Positions 44,413 through 55,438 of a DNA stretch of 64,000 bases are shown one piece after another. A program made the position numbers and the translations under genes. How positions within the stretch are numbered: the first letter of the stretch is position 1; each line of letters starts with the position of its first letter. Below the pieces are notes generated by a model. The model was not told the DNA's origin, ran no database searches, and saw nothing but the letters and a program-made list of their open reading frames with translations. The stretch comes from Phanerodontia chrysosporium (Eukaryota; Basidiomycota; Agaricomycetes; Polyporales; Phanerochaetaceae): NCBI GenBank assembly GCA_001910725.1, contig MJGA01000002.1, positions 1,302,001 to 1,366,000 of the forward strand. Reading direction: 5' to 3'.

Positions 44413-45137
44413 GGCCTGTCGAGATGGCTGCAGGACCTGCTGCCTCTCTGCTCGCCACCTACCGCTTAAATATCTTGTCCTTGCTGCTCACATGAAGCGC
44501 ACCATGTGCATACATAACTTGCAGCAAGCCTAGAAGACGTCGCTGCCATATGCATGTCGTTCACTTGGCAGTGCATCGCATCAACGAACGCGCGCAGGTT
44601 CCTGGCAGGGATGCGGCTCCAATGTGGCAGACCGTGGTTCGGCGGAAGAATTCGATAATGCACTGGCGGATCCCTGGCCCATCTCTAAGGGCATAGCGGC
44701 CGCCATCCCGGCACACTCTGGCATATGCCAGCATATCGCGGACGGGACGCATGAGCTGAGTGCAGGGCCGTGATTCACTTCATGCACTGATTGGAAATAT
44801 TCATATTACAGAGAATAGTAGGCCGGCGGTGCCTGTCAAAGATGCTGCAGTACGGACTTCGAGCCCATATGCAAGCGAACGTGACGAAAGACAGAGGGCG
44901 CAGCCGCTGACGTTGCTGCTGCCGCTACGTATTTCACAAACCGAACCGTAGGATTGGTATAGTCCCTTCAGGGCTGTCATGAGAAATCTGTCCAAAAATT
45001 ATCCTTTACTCGGGATACAGATGCAGGCAGATGACTCTCGCTTGCACGGCTACATCCAGCAACCATCCCTTCACCCCCTTGAACGGCTTGCTCGACGTGC
45101 ATCTTGCCTCGCGTACCGAACCGGGCACTGGATTGAC
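44413..45137. other. Intergenic region upstream of the lysozyme gene
   Basis: About 725 bp with the lysozyme promoter and the 3' flank of the DUF2855 gene. I see no coding frame with conserved features. Confidence 0.45.
44465..44472 (-). promoter_or_regulatory. TATA-like box of the lysozyme gene
   Basis: TATTTAAG on the minus strand, 53-60 bp upstream of the ATG at 44412. Confidence 0.45.
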
Positions 45138-46504
45138 CTACAGATTCGACGACTCCCTCCGATCAAACTCCGGGCCATCCCACAAGCTCCAAACCATGCC
45201 AATCGTGGGATCCGTGCCCCGCTCCGCAACCTCGCGGTAAGCTCGCTCAATGGCGGGCCCACCATGCACATGCACGATGCGCACCCATTCCCTCCCGTCA
45301 CGCATGAGCTCGCGCCATGCATGTGCCTGCATCGCGGTTATCTCGTCCACGCGCAACCGTTTCCGCTGGACGGCAAGCCATTCCGGCATGAAGAACTGTT
45401 CCATCACGAAGGAGTCCTTGGCCGCCTCAGGAGTAGAAAGGGAGGTGTTGGTAGTAAATTTCGTGGATGAGGCCGCGGGAGCCGAAGGGGAGAGGTTCGT
45501 TAGCCCGAGCTGCACTCCAGCGACGAGGCTCTTCTTGTCCGCGAAATGCTTGCTAATCCTCTCGTTGAGCCGATCATTGCCGGCGACGTCGATGTAAAGC
45601 CACTTCCCCACCGACGACTCGAGTTCGTTCGATGTCTCTAGTTCGTCGTAGTGAACGACGGCGTCATAAAGATGAAGATTGCGGGTGAACGCTAGGTTGC
45701 GCTTGGAGGTGAGCCCCACAATCTTGATGGCCCTCGAGGATCTCTTCCTCCGCTTCCCAAGGAGATACGCCAGGCAGAATGCCGTCTTGGCAGACGCAGA
45801 GGAGATCAAGAAGCTGTCTGCGCCCCGGTAGCTGAAGGCATCGAGCCAATTCTCGCACCAGAACGCCGTCCAGAAGAGAGGACGATACAGCATTGTAAGA
45901 TCCTCCGCAAGAGGGGAGGAATCATATTGACTGTCGGCTGCGCAGCGTATGACCTGATTGTAAGGCCTGCGGTCTGTTCATCGCACAGGTTAGCTGTGTC
46001 TCTCCAGGACTAGTGTGGATTACCATCAACTTCATACCTGCTGGCAAGTGGGGCCTAGGAACATGGAAATTGTGTCTATTCACGTCGGATGCAGACACAG
46101 GAATTAAGAGGTACTTTGCAGGGCCAAAGTAGCCATATACACGTTCACCGCGCTGGATGCGGGGATGTGACGATCTGACGATGGTGCCAAAGCCCCAGAC
46201 AGGGATGACACCGTGTGTCTCAGGGGACACCGTGCCTGAGCGTGGGGCTGGGTGAAAGTCGAAGTACCTAGCCCATAATGATGAGAAGTGCAGCATGATC
46301 TCGCAGCTGAGGTACATACCGGAAGTGGGGAGCCTCGCCTAAGGCTTGGTAGGTGACGTTGTTCGCTGAGAACCCGAACTTGTCGACCTTGATGAGAACA
46401 TAGTTTTCCTCTAAAATGTCTGGAAGCTCAGACCGAACAAGCACAGGCTTATGCGGGTTCTTCTTGGATGAAGCCCTGGGCACGCACAGAGTGAGATTCT
46501 CCAT
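45138..46504 (-). CDS. DUF2855 family protein (MDR/alcohol-dehydrogenase-like fold)
   Basis: ATG 46504 starts MENLTLCVPRASSKKNPHKP. Exon 1 carries LEENYVLIKVDKFGFSANNV and TYQALGEAPHFR. Exon 2 carries YFDFHPAPRSGTVSPETHGV, IPVWGFGTIVRSSHPRIQRG and ERVYGYFGPAKYLLIPVSAS. Exon 3 carries YRPLFWTAFWCENWLDAFSY, SFLISSASAKTAFCLAYLLG (nucleotide-binding-like turn), IKIVGLTSKRNLAFTRNLHL, VGKWLYIDVAGNDRLNERIS and the C-terminal VRIVHVHGGPAIERAYREV, ending at 45138. Two introns (about 46272-46322 and 45990-46045). DUF2855 proteins resemble quinone-reductase-type MDR enzymes, but no reaction is established. An intact, typical member. Confidence 0.88.
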
Positions 46505-46901
46505 GGTGATAGCGACGTAGCAAGGTCCACTGAGCCTGTAGTATGTTCAATTCCACGTGCGGTACAGGGCATAGCGCCGTCCATACACCCGGGTAGGGTG
46601 CAGCTTTTGCCGTTGCGTATTCACAGGTGGGGGTGAATCAGCCGCTCAAGTTGATCACATCGACGTCTTGATCAGGCAACTGTAGTATTCCTGTTGCGGA
46701 CTCGCTCGAAACAAGAACAGTGTACAAGGGTAATGACATACAACCCGCACAATCTACAAGACAGAAGTACATCAATACTGACTACAGGACCTTACAGAAA
46801 GATACACTATGGTTACAAGCATCATACAAAAACAAGCTGCTGGAGGAAATTAATATAAAGTCACGAATTTAGGTGTAAGCGCCGTTCTCTAATGGAGTCA
46901 T
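46505..46901. other. Intergenic region
   Basis: 397 bp holding the DUF2855 gene promoter and the 3' flank of the next gene. The sequence is AT-richer than the surroundings (46730-46870). No coding support. Confidence 0.45.
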
Positions 46902-47315
46902 TTACGAACATGAGCTTGAGGTAGGTTCGATCTTTGGACATGGCGAGGGATGGGACGTGATGCGATATGGATGTACACGTGCGCCACGAGCAATACGGAT
47001 CCGCGGGTGCCGGATATATGCCAACGCCGGGCCTGTGATGAGTAGGGCTTGAGTATGCCGCGCTGCTGAGCTGTTTGATGCTGCTTTGGCACGCGAGAGG
47101 GAGGATATATTCTCCACATATGGTACGGTGGCTGGCGGGATGAGAACGAAGGCATTGGCCTCCTCGACCGTGCTGCGCACAAGGCGAAAGAAGTTGCGGG
47201 GTGCTTGAATGGATGGTGGTGGGAATTCAGATGCCCGCCTGTCCTCAGAGCATTCCGACCCCGAGAATTGTGGTGACGATGAACGTGTAGAGGTGTCCGT
47301 GCACGATGATGCCAT
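46902..47315 (-). CDS. Conserved small unknown protein
   Basis: Single open exon of about 137 residues from ATG 47315 (an in-frame ATG at 47390 is possible) to TAA 46902-46904. It starts MASSCTDTSTRSSSPQFSG, continues APRNFFRLVRSTVEEANAFV, LIPPATVPYVENISSLSRAK, and has a distinctive core HTQALLITGPALAYIRHPRI with ARGARVHPYRIT. The core looks like a conserved basidiomycete-only family, from recollection of similar sequences; no function is known to me. No signal peptide. Confidence 0.6.
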   Translation of the reverse strand: MASSCTDTSTRSSSPQFSGSECSEDRRASEFPPPSIQAPRNFFRLVRSTVEEANAFVLIPPATVPYVENISSLSRAKAASNSSAARHTQALLITGPALAYIRHPRIRIARGARVHPYRITSHPSPCPKIEPTSSSCS

Positions 47316-47960
47316 GGAAGAGACGGAACTGTGGCGAGCACGATGCCAGGTTGCGTGATCAGGTCTAAGGACAGAAGTCTGAAGAAGCATTATTCTGAAT
47401 GCTATTAAAAAAAATGCCACTGCCGACTAACCTCTGCGTCGTGAGGGGCATCTACTGCCCCCGAACTAAGTGTAATGGGTCGTGGTAGCCCGAGAGACTG
47501 AAGCGAAGGCAATGTCCGGCGAGAACAAGTCTGGCAGTTATCTGCAGGCATCGTTTTCCGCGGTGTGTGTGTGGTAATTGGGGTCGATAAGTAGAGATGT
47601 GGATGTCACGAATGTCGGTTCAACAGGGGTGTCTGAAGGGCCTGCCCTTATAACAAAGGAGAATGGGGTGTGAAGCGATATGGCTGCGAACGGCCACGGA
47701 GGAGCTGGAGAGCAACAGGCAGTGCATACCGACCTTATAAAACACGGTGAATGGAGAGAACACGCGGAGGCGAGCATTGTCCTGTCGCCGCCTTTCGTTG
47801 TCTGGTCAATGTCAATATCCGACGTTGCGAGTTCAATGAGCCGCGGACAATGAGCCCAGCAAGCGCCCGGCGCTCTGTTTGTGTAGCGGAGTTTCAACAC
47901 ATCATTCTTGCCGAAATTCGTCTTGCGACAACTTCCACGGAAACTTTGCAGCTCGCCACA
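47316..47960. other. Divergent promoter region upstream of RPC19
   Basis: About 645 bp between genes read away from each other. It includes an in-frame extension of the minus-strand gene (to 47420) without additional conserved sequence. No other coding support. Confidence 0.45.
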
Positions 47961-48585
47961 ATGACTGAAGTCACTCCCAAGCTCAGGATTGTATGTTCAA
48001 TCATGTACAATTGCCGCGTTGCTCTCACACATTACCTGCGCTCCAGTTGAAAGGTGCAGAGCCAGACTTGTCCGCTGCAACGTACCAGATTCATGACGAG
48101 TCCCATACCATTGGAAATTCGCTCAGATGGATGCTCATGAAGAAGTGCGTACATCTGCATCTCTTTGGCATCTTTGATACTGATTGTTACGACTATAGTC
48201 CTAAGGTGGAATTCTGCGGCTACAGGTGAGCTCTATGCCTCGGGGTAGACATCGAAACCCTGCCCTTGCTTGGCCTTGGGCACGAGCAAGTCGACCCAGG
48301 CTCGATTAATTTAGATTACTCACGGGGTGTTTTAGTGTGCCTCATCCATCTGAAAACCACATCCACCTCCGCATTCAGATGTATGGTGCGTCTCCGTCAT
48401 CGCCCGCAACCCCCCCCCTCTCTCTCAAGAATGTGAACGCTTATACTGTCTATAGACAACTTATCCTCGCTCGATGCGCTCCTTGAAGCTCTTGACAACC
48501 TAGACAACCTTTGCGATACCATTGAGAATGCTTACAACCGAAGCCTGTCAACTGACTCGTATGAGCGGTGGGATGAACGAAGCTG
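47961..48585 (+). CDS. RPC19: RNA polymerase I/III subunit AC19 (Rpc19)
   Basis: Shared subunit of RNA polymerases I and III, partner of AC40, and the alpha-like assembly subunit. ATG 47961 starts MTEVTPKLRI; introns split the gene into five exons. Exon 2 gives LKGAEPDLSAATYQIHDESH and TIGNSLRWMLMK (alpha-motif), exon 3 PKVEFCGYS, exon 4 VPHPSENHIHLRIQMY and exon 5 DNLSSLDALLEALDNLDNLC, then DTIENAYNRS and TGA 48583-48585. The introns begin GTATGT, GTGCGT, GTGAGC and GTGCGT. The fourth contains a run of eight C followed by CTCTCTCTC, an unusually rich polypyrimidine tract. About 120 residues, as expected. Confidence 0.95.
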
Positions 48586-48787
48586 AACATTCATGACACC
48601 GCGCTCACCGCTTTATATATCCGCGTTATCTGGGATCCCTTCCTGCTGTAGCATACCTGTAAATATGGTCGTAGCTTCTCTGTAATACACCGCTGTCCAG
48701 TGGCATTATCGTATCTGACACGTGATCTCTCATCAAGAACGCGGTTCGCGCAGCCAGGGTCGCGACCTTCCTCCCACCATCTCCACT

Positions 48788-50111
48788 ATGTCGTCAGAAG
48801 AAGAAACAAACCCCTACGAACTCCTTGACGTATCTATTGAGGCTACGGAGCAGGAAATTAAGACTGCATACCGTCAGAGATCTTTGAAGGTTCACCCAGA
48901 CAGGGTCAGTACTCTCTTACATACTACGTCGGAGCTACTTCTGACAGTGACCTGTCGTACAGAATCGTGGCAACCCAGATGCAGGTACGCTTTCTCACTT
49001 GCATTTTAATGCAGGTAATTGACGGGGATTCTCAGCCAGAAAGTTCCATGAGCTTAACCAAGCCTACGAGCTCTTGCTCGATCCTCTGCGGCGCATGGCT
49101 TTGGACGCCAAGATACGGCTCAAGGAGCGTACGAAAGCACGTTACGCGCAATTCGACGCGAAGCGTAAGACTATGGTGGATGACCTTGAGGAGCGCGAGC
49201 GTGCCTTCAAAAAAGCCAAAGTTGAGAGTGCGGCGAAGCAGAAGGAGATGTGGCGAGAGAATGAGAAAATCATGGAAGAAGGGAGGGTCCTGCGTGAGAA
49301 GAAAGAGAGGGAGCTGAGGGAAAAGCTTGAGGCAGCAGAGAGGAAGGCGAAAGCAGCAGAGGCTGAGTTTGAGCCACCAACCTTGGGTATGTGAGCTCGT
49401 TGCATTATAAGCCGTGCAGCAGAAGTTCATCTAACTCGCTTAGGTCCTCTCGATACAACCGTAAAGGTCAAGTATCAGCTCAGTGCACGTCCAGACTTGA
49501 CAACCACGGATCATATTCACATCCTTTTGTCCCCCTTTGGCGCAATCGAAAGCTCAGAAATTGTCCTGTCTCTTAAGCCTGCACCCCCAAAGAAGCCAAA
49601 GCGAGGCACCGCCCTTGTACCATTCAAGCAAATAAGCGACGCGTTTGGGGCGGTATGCGCCAGTGGACGCGCTGAACGTGGTCTAGCAGGAGTGGAGATA
49701 TCCTGGGCTGAAGACAAGGAGCCAGAGCTGATAGGATGGCTCAAGAAGATGGGCAAGCTGGGTACTTCGCAAGGAATCTCTCGACAGGACTCAGACGTGA
49801 TCATGGAGTCGCAATCGCAATCGCAATCGCAAACGAAGCCCAGCGATACCACGTCTGCGTCAACGAGTTCCGGCGCCTTCTCGTCATTCCCATCAAGTTT
49901 CCCCTCGTCTTATGTGAGTTTCCTAGCCAGGTTCGTTGATATCCACTCACCTGCGCCGTCTCTTCGTCAGCCTGATCTTTCCGAGGCATCACCACCTGGC
50001 ATCAAGACGCCAGGCCTTGACTACGAGTCTGTCACTCTGATGCGTCTCAGACAAGCTGAACGGGAAAGACTTGAGCGTGAGATACGTGAACGCGAAGCGC
50101 AAGAGGAGTGA
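48788..50111 (+). CDS. DnaJ protein of the DNAJC17/Cwf23 type (J domain plus RRM)
   Basis: J-domain co-chaperones of this class associate with the spliceosome. ATG 48788 starts MSSEEETNPYELLDVSIEAT. The J domain contains EIKTAYRQRSLKVHPDR with the HPD tripeptide, then KFHELNQAYELLLDPLRRMA after a small intron cluster at 48906-49035. A long charged helix follows (DDLEERERAFKKAKVESAAK, then EKKERELREKLEAAERKAKA). An RRM-like part begins VKVKYQLSARPDLTTTDHIH and includes GTALVPFKQISDAFGAV. A short SQSQSQSQ repeat and Ser-rich linker precede PGLDYESVTLMRLRQAERER and the stop at 50109-50111. Family order and length fit DNAJC17. Confidence 0.92.
49807..49836 (+). repeat. TCGCAA hexamer microsatellite in the DNAJC17-like gene
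   Basis: About four tandem GTCGCAA/TCGCAA copies encode SQSQSQSQ in the linker. Likely to vary in length between strains. Confidence 0.7.
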
Positions 50112-50209
50112 CGTGACCCTCTACGTTTTCATTTCCTACTTTCGGGTCTGGTTGTATGGGTCTGTTGGTATGTCTTCGTAATTGGACAATGTACATGTTC
50201 GCTAAGGAT

Positions 50210-51727
50210 CTACTTTGGGAAAGGAAAGGTCGCCGGGCTGCGATACCCATTCTTCCCCACAGCCCGGACACCCATGATTGCATTATCCTTCACAACCTGC
50301 ACCGTCGCCTGGTTCACTAGGCCAACGTGTATAACGCTCGTCCAAAGAGGCTCATCCGTCGCTCTCCAAACAACCTCGTACCCTGCAACAGCTGGGCTCG
50401 GGTCTAGTTCCCAAGCCAACGTGCTATTGTTCGTGAGGACACTCGTATCGATTGTCACGTTGCGTGGTGTACCCGGCGCCTGCGCCAGCGACCAAATCGC
50501 TGCACCGTTGACCTTGGCGACTCGTTGGATGAAGTCGAAGTCGCAAAACTCTATGAGGTCGCCAAACTGCTTGCCCGTCGAATCCACGCGGACATCTTGG
50601 TGCTGGTGCGCGAAGTCTTCATGCGGTTCCGTGAACCGTGCCGCGGGAAAGCCTGCAGATAGGAAGGGCTCATGGTCCCCACCGCGCAGGAAACGGTCCG
50701 CGCGGTAGATTACCCGGACTAATGCACGCGAGCATGTCAGCAGACCGGTTCTAGAGAACAAGACAAGCGACCCACCATTCATCCCCGTAACAGCATTCGA
50801 AGCCACCTCTTGCGTGAATCTGACTAGTTCACGAGCCGGCGAATCATTCTCTCCCCCAATGGATTCCCTCCTCGCGGTCATCGTCGCGCTTTCCGTTGAA
50901 GGAATGCCTTGGCCGAAGAGGCGAATGCTGAAGGGGTCGACGAAGCCATTGTCGCCCTTCGGACTGCCGACAATGTCGTTGGTGAACATCCCCTGCACAT
51001 CCTTCCCGGCAGCCAGCATTTGCTGCGCGAAGAAGTTGGCCCCATACAGCCCCTGCTCCTCGCCCGCCACGGCTCCAAGCATGATGGTCGCGCGTGGCGG
51101 CGGCATCTGCGCCATGATGCGCAAGAGCTCCATGACGACCGCCACGCCGCTCGCATCGTCATCTGCGCCCGGCGCATCGTCCGTGAAGTTGTCGAGGTTC
51201 GTCACTCGCGAGTCGTAGTGGCCCGTGATGATGTAGACGCGGTCAGGCTCGTCCGCGCCCTCGATAGTCGCGATGATGTTCGTGATGTTCACCGGGAAGA
51301 GGATACCGCTCGCGACGGGTTGGATGTAGCTCGGCGTGCTGACGCTGACGTGCGTGCCCCTGCGGGCGGGTGCAGCAAGCTTCCGCATCGCGCTCGCCAA
51401 CCAGTCCCGCGCAGCGCCGATTCCGCGCACCGGGTCCGTCTGGTTCGACAGCGTGTGTCGCGTGCCGAAGGAGACGAGCTTGCTGATGATCGCCTCGATG
51501 CGCTTCGGGTCGATTTGCGAGAGGATCCTCACGAGGTCCGGAGGCGGCTGCTGGGGTACGAGCGCGGAGCCCTGCCCCGGTGGCCAGGCCGCGGTGAAGT
51601 CACATTGCGTCTCGTCGGCACGTCGCGCCACACGATCGCCTGCGGCATAGCTGAGGACGGGGTTAAGGAGACAGGACGTCCAGAGGAGTACGATGGACAC
51701 GAGTTGCTGAAAGGGCAGTGCATGCAT
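50210..51727 (-). CDS. Secreted M28-family zinc metallopeptidase
   Basis: Aminopeptidase-type di-zinc enzyme. ATG 51727 starts a signal peptide (MHALPFQQLVSIVLLWTSCL). Prodomain-like residues lead to IEAIISKLVSFGTRHTLSNQ. The metal ligands are visible: His in YIITGHYDSR, Asp in DDAPGADDDASGVAVVMELL, the Glu pair in GAVAGEEQGLYGANFFAQQ, Asp in MFTNDIVGSPKG, and His in RFTEPHEDFAHQHQDVR. A beta-rich C-terminal part (IDTSVLTNNSTLAWELDPSP) looks fibronectin III-like. Only one intron (about 50719-50776) interrupts AVTGMNV. Ends FPFPK at 50210. Intact, with all five ligands. Confidence 0.94.
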   Translation of the reverse strand: MHALPFQQLVSIVLLWTSCLLNPVLSYAAGDRVARRADETQCDFTAAWPPGQGSALVPQQPPPDLVRILSQIDPKRIEAIISKLVSFGTRHTLSNQTDPVRGIGAARDWLASAMRKLAAPARRGTHVSVSTPSYIQPVASGILFPVNITNIIATIEGADEPDRVYIITGHYDSRVTNLDNFTDDAPGADDDASGVAVVMELLRIMAQMPPPRATIMLGAVAGEEQGLYGANFFAQQMLAAGKDVQGMFTNDIVGSPKGDNGFVDPFSIRLFGQGIPSTESATMTARRESIGGENDSPARELVRFTQEVASNAVTGMNGGSLVLFSRTGLLTCSRALVRVIYRADRFLRGGDHEPFLSAGFPAARFTEPHEDFAHQHQDVRVDSTGKQFGDLIEFCDFDFIQRVAKVNGAAIWSLAQAPGTPRNVTIDTSVLTNNSTLAWELDPSPAVAGYEVVWRATDEPLWTSVIHVGLVNQATVQVVKDNAIMGVRAVGKNGYRSPATFPFPK

Positions 51728-52540
51728 TCTGAGGAGAAAGGCGATTTTAGTTTCGCTTCAGCTGCTGCACGAAACTGGGCTATCTTATAGGGTCAACTTC
51801 AGATATTTGCTCTGAATCCTCATCTTGTGACCTCTTGCACGGTAGCAATGAATCCAGGATGTTGCGTGTTGGTTTGCTTCTTTACACTGGACGTCTGATA
51901 TACAGTTACTCCAGCTTTTCCGGCCAATATCCATGGGTTCTGTCCGCTGCCGGTAGGGACTGACCGCATGCTGTCCAGCTGATAACACGCTTCTCTGTCC
52001 TTAATCTGTGCAGATGTTCCCGAGCTGGCCCAGATGTACTCGATTCAGATGTTCAACTGGCAGCAACGTTCGTCGGCAATGCGAAACTGGAGTAAGATTG
52101 TCCCTCACCTCATGTATTCCCGCATCGCTCATACCACACAGGTGACTGTTGAAGCTAAGAGCGCTCTCGTAGTTCAGTTCAGCATGCATACCTTTATCAC
52201 CCTTGGTTGCGTCGCGCAAGAGCTCATCTGCCCATCCGCCATCGCCTGTCATACTACGGGTATGGAAGAGATCAATGGTCTTGGATGTCGTTGATCCTGG
52301 CGGCTGCCTCAAATCTGGTCATCTGCTGCTAGATGACCCGTCATTTGCACGCCTTGGGTATGAGATTAGCGTCTCATGAACCATCGTTCCTTGTTGTCTC
52401 TCACAGATGAGCGAGGGTTTGCGGATGCGGCCAGAAATCCTGCAGACTCCTTCGGTTTCTTAGACTTCTGTTGACAGTTCGGCGCTACCACATCCCGTGT
52501 CGCTGGAACGAACGAACACCCCCACAGTCATCTTGTACCC
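51728..52540. other. Intergenic region with no supported gene
   Basis: About 810 bp. An overlapping pair of open frames at 52001-52312, one on each strand, has no recognised motif; codon use is not better on either strand. The M28 gene promoter lies at the left end. Confidence 0.45.
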
Positions 52541-53041
52541 ATGTCCACAAACAATACTGCAACAGTCCTGCTGCCCTTGAATCACGCAAAGGTTGTATTT
52601 CTCCATCCAGATGACACCGGGCTGTCAGCACCCTGTGCCGTACAGATAGACGTCAGAGTCCCGGATCGGTAGGCTTAATTACTCTCACTGGCGTTGTTGT
52701 TTTGCTAAGCATGGACCTACAGCGACCAAGTCAAAAATATAGAAAGGCTCTATGCTACACGGGGCCCTGACATATCTGTACGTTTTGGACTGCTCGACGC
52801 GCATATATCCGGCTCTCAGGCGGCCTGACTGCAGTCTGTGCTCTTGAAACTCGTCATTGTGCACATGCAACAAGGCCTTCCTGAACGCTTTGTGATCGAA
52901 GATGATGACTTGGTCATCTTAGCCTGTGCGATAGTATCCCTTTCAGATTATCTCCAATCGAGAGCTCACTGGCGTGCATTGGGACGCAGCGCGGTCACCC
53001 TGGGTGTATGGCAGATCAAAGTTCGTCCTCACGTGGGGTGA
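52541..53041 (+). CDS. Small orphan protein, three exons
   Basis: ATG 52541 starts MSTNNTATVLLPLNHAKVVF followed by LHPDDTGLSAPCAVQIDVRV. A 54-nt intron (about 52670-52723, GTAGGC to CTACAG, with GCTAAGC) joins DQVKNIERLYATRGPDIS. A second intron (about 52776-52832, with CTGAC) joins SVLLKLVIVHMQQGLPERFV, IEDDDLVILACAIVSLSDYL and HWRALGRSAVTLGVWQIKVR, ending near 53039-53041. About 130 residues with no signal peptide. Two good introns and continuous protein-like sequence support it; no family recognised. It could be the tail of a larger unknown gene. Confidence 0.5.
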
Positions 53042-53468
53042 AGAGCGGATTCCGTCTGCTGAAGATAAATGGAGGTTTAATGTTGCAATGCGAGGTAGCG
53101 GAGACGAATGAACAACGGTCGTGTGCTTGTGTAGTTCCTAGTAACGGCCACTGAGAGGGCTTGATATCGGCCCCTTGCGCCGTGAATGTAACAGGGCCAC
53201 ACCTAGATGGCCTCTCTAGGCATAGGTCTTCTGCCTGACCTCCTTCCTCGCGGTCGTGTGTCCAGCGTCGATGGTCGACGCCCGTGGTCCGGACAGAGGG
53301 CGAGAGGGAGGACCGCGGGCCGCGGGCCGGAGAGCCGCCGAGCGCAAGGACGGGCGCGGCGGAACGCTGAAGGCAGAGCACCGGACCTCGCACTCGACGT
53401 AGAGTATAAGAGCCTCCCGATATCGACCCCAATGCCAGCTCACCTTGTCCTGCTCGTCCTCCTCCAGC
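53042..53468. other. Intergenic region upstream of the dehydratase gene
   Basis: About 430 bp with a GC-rich block (53290-53370) made of overlapping CCGCGGGCC/CGGGCGCGG runs. Promoter of the dehydratase gene; no coding support. Confidence 0.45.
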
Positions 53469-55177
53469 ATGGCATTGAGAATCACCGGCTTTGAGACCCA
53501 TGGTGCGTCCGCGACCTTGCTCATGGTCATTCTCATAAAGCTGACTGCAGTGCACAGACGTCCGCTTCCCCACCTCCCTGACTGGAGACGGCACAGATGC
53601 TATGAACACCGACTGTGACTATTCATCAGCTTACGTTACCCTCTACACGTCCGGCGACCTTGTCGGTCATGGGATGACCTTCACGATCGGACGCGGCAAT
53701 GACATCGTATGCGCTGCAATCAGGGAAGTCGCTCAGAGACTCGTAGGCAAAGACACAGAAGAGCTGTTCGCCAACATGGGCAAGACCTGGGACTACCTGT
53801 GCTCGGATCCGCAACTGAGATGGTGCGGAATCCAGTTTCCTCTTGCTTGTTACAGTTGTCCGACCACACTCCAGGATTGGCCCAGAGAAAGGCGTGATAC
53901 ACATCGCGCTTGGTGCTGTGGACAACGCCTTATGGGATATGTATGCGCGGTCGCGCAACAAGCCCCTCTGGAAGCTCGTCGTAGACATGACCCCGGTATG
54001 TGCCGACGAGCATCTGCTAGACTGCAGCATGACTGACGGCTCCGCATATTCTCAGGAAGAGCTTGTGAACGCTACTGCCTTCCGGTACATCACCGACGCG
54101 ATCACGAAGGATGAGGCCTTGACCATGCTCAAAGAAAAGGCTGCGACCAAAGCGGAACGCGAGGCGCATGTCCGTCAGGTCGGGTACCCTGCCTACGTCA
54201 CTTCGGCCGGCTGGCTAGGATACAGCGACGAGAAGGTGGCGCGGCTCACGAAGGAGGCCGTCCAGGCTGGCTTCAACCACTTCAAGATGAAGGTCGGTGC
54301 TGATCGCGCATCGGACCTCCGCCGTGGCAAGATCATCCGCTCCATCATCGACGACCCTGCCAACTTCCCTGCGAGCAGTCCGCCGCGCGACCCTAACGGA
54401 CCAGACCTCGTAGGCAAGAACGCTGGCCCGACGGGTTGTGTCCTCATGATCGATGCGAACCAAGTCTGGGATGTCCCAGAGGCGATCGACTATGTGAAGA
54501 GTCTGGAGGAGATCAAGCCATGGTACGCGTTAGCCTGGATATGCTCTGTTTGCGCAACGCTTACACAGACGACGGCAGGTTCATCGAGGAGCCCACTGCG
54601 CCTGACGACATCCTTGGCCACGCCGCCATCCGCAAGGCACTCAAACCCCACGGCATCGGCGTCGCGACGGGCGAGCATGCACACAACCGCATGGTCTTCA
54701 AGCAGCTACTACAGGCCGAAGCCATCGACGTCTGTCAGATCGACTCGTGCCGTCTCGCGGGCGTGAGCGAGGTGCTGAGCGTGCTGCTCATGGCAGCCAA
54801 GTTCGGCATACCCGTGTGCCCTCACGCAGGCGGCGTTGGTCTGTGCGAATATGTCATCCACCTGAGCCTGATCGACTACATTGCCGTCTCCGGTTCGATG
54901 GAGCGCAACGTCCTGGAGTTCGTGGACCATCTCCACGAGCATTTCTTGTACCCCTGCAGCATCAACAATAAGGGCCGATATAACGTGCCCAGCAACGCGT
55001 CGGAAGGCTATAGGTTAGTGTGCATTGAGTATAGATGACAGAAGCAGTCCAACTAACGTGTCATTGTGCAGCATCGAGATGCACAAGGAAAGCATTGCGC
55101 GCTACGAATGGCCACACGGTTCGTATTGGGTCAACGAACATGCTGCAGCCAAGGCAAAGGGCGCTGCTGGGCACTGA
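53469..55177 (+). CDS. L-galactonate/L-fuconate dehydratase-like enzyme (enolase superfamily)
   Basis: Fungal LGD1 dehydrates L-galactonate in D-galacturonate (pectin) breakdown; the animal and bacterial relatives act on L-fuconate. ATG 53469 starts MALRITGFETH; a 56-nt intron joins VRFPTSLTGDGTDAMNTDCD. Landmarks: LVGHGMTFTIGRGNDIVCAA, RWIGPEKGVIHIALGAVDNA (across an intron near 53825-53882), FRYITDAIT, YVTSAGWLGYSDEKVARLTK, Lys-x-Lys in NHFKMKVGA, metal Asp in LMIDANQVWD, Glu in WFIEEPTAPDDILGHAAIR, Glu in VATGEHAHNRMVFKQLLQAE, and the catalytic His in PVCPHAGGVGLCEYVIHLS. Closes EMHKESIARYEWPHGSYWVN and TGA 55175-55177. Catalytic residues are all present. Substrate is inferred from family only. 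Confidence 0.93.
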
Positions 55178-55438
55178 GAATCAACCGTTGTTAGTCACAA
55201 AAGCACTGCGTTGCTATCTGTACCTGTAATTTATCAAACCATGGAGAACTCGGACATCTTACCTGCACGACATTTGGCGGATGAATCGGCCGCCACTGAC
55301 ATGCCTTGTCAATGAGTGTCTGGATTATGTGCTGCTGTACAGAAACAGAATAGGTGAGAATAACAGTGAAGGAACGTGTAGTCTCAGACAGGGTATCCCA
55401 GGCTTAAGCGCAAAACACATAACTGAACGAAAAAAAAA

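Noticed and set aside
50909..51790. A 293-codon plus-strand open frame
   Set aside because: It is antisense to the M28 peptidase gene, whose five metal ligands are all intact on the minus strand.
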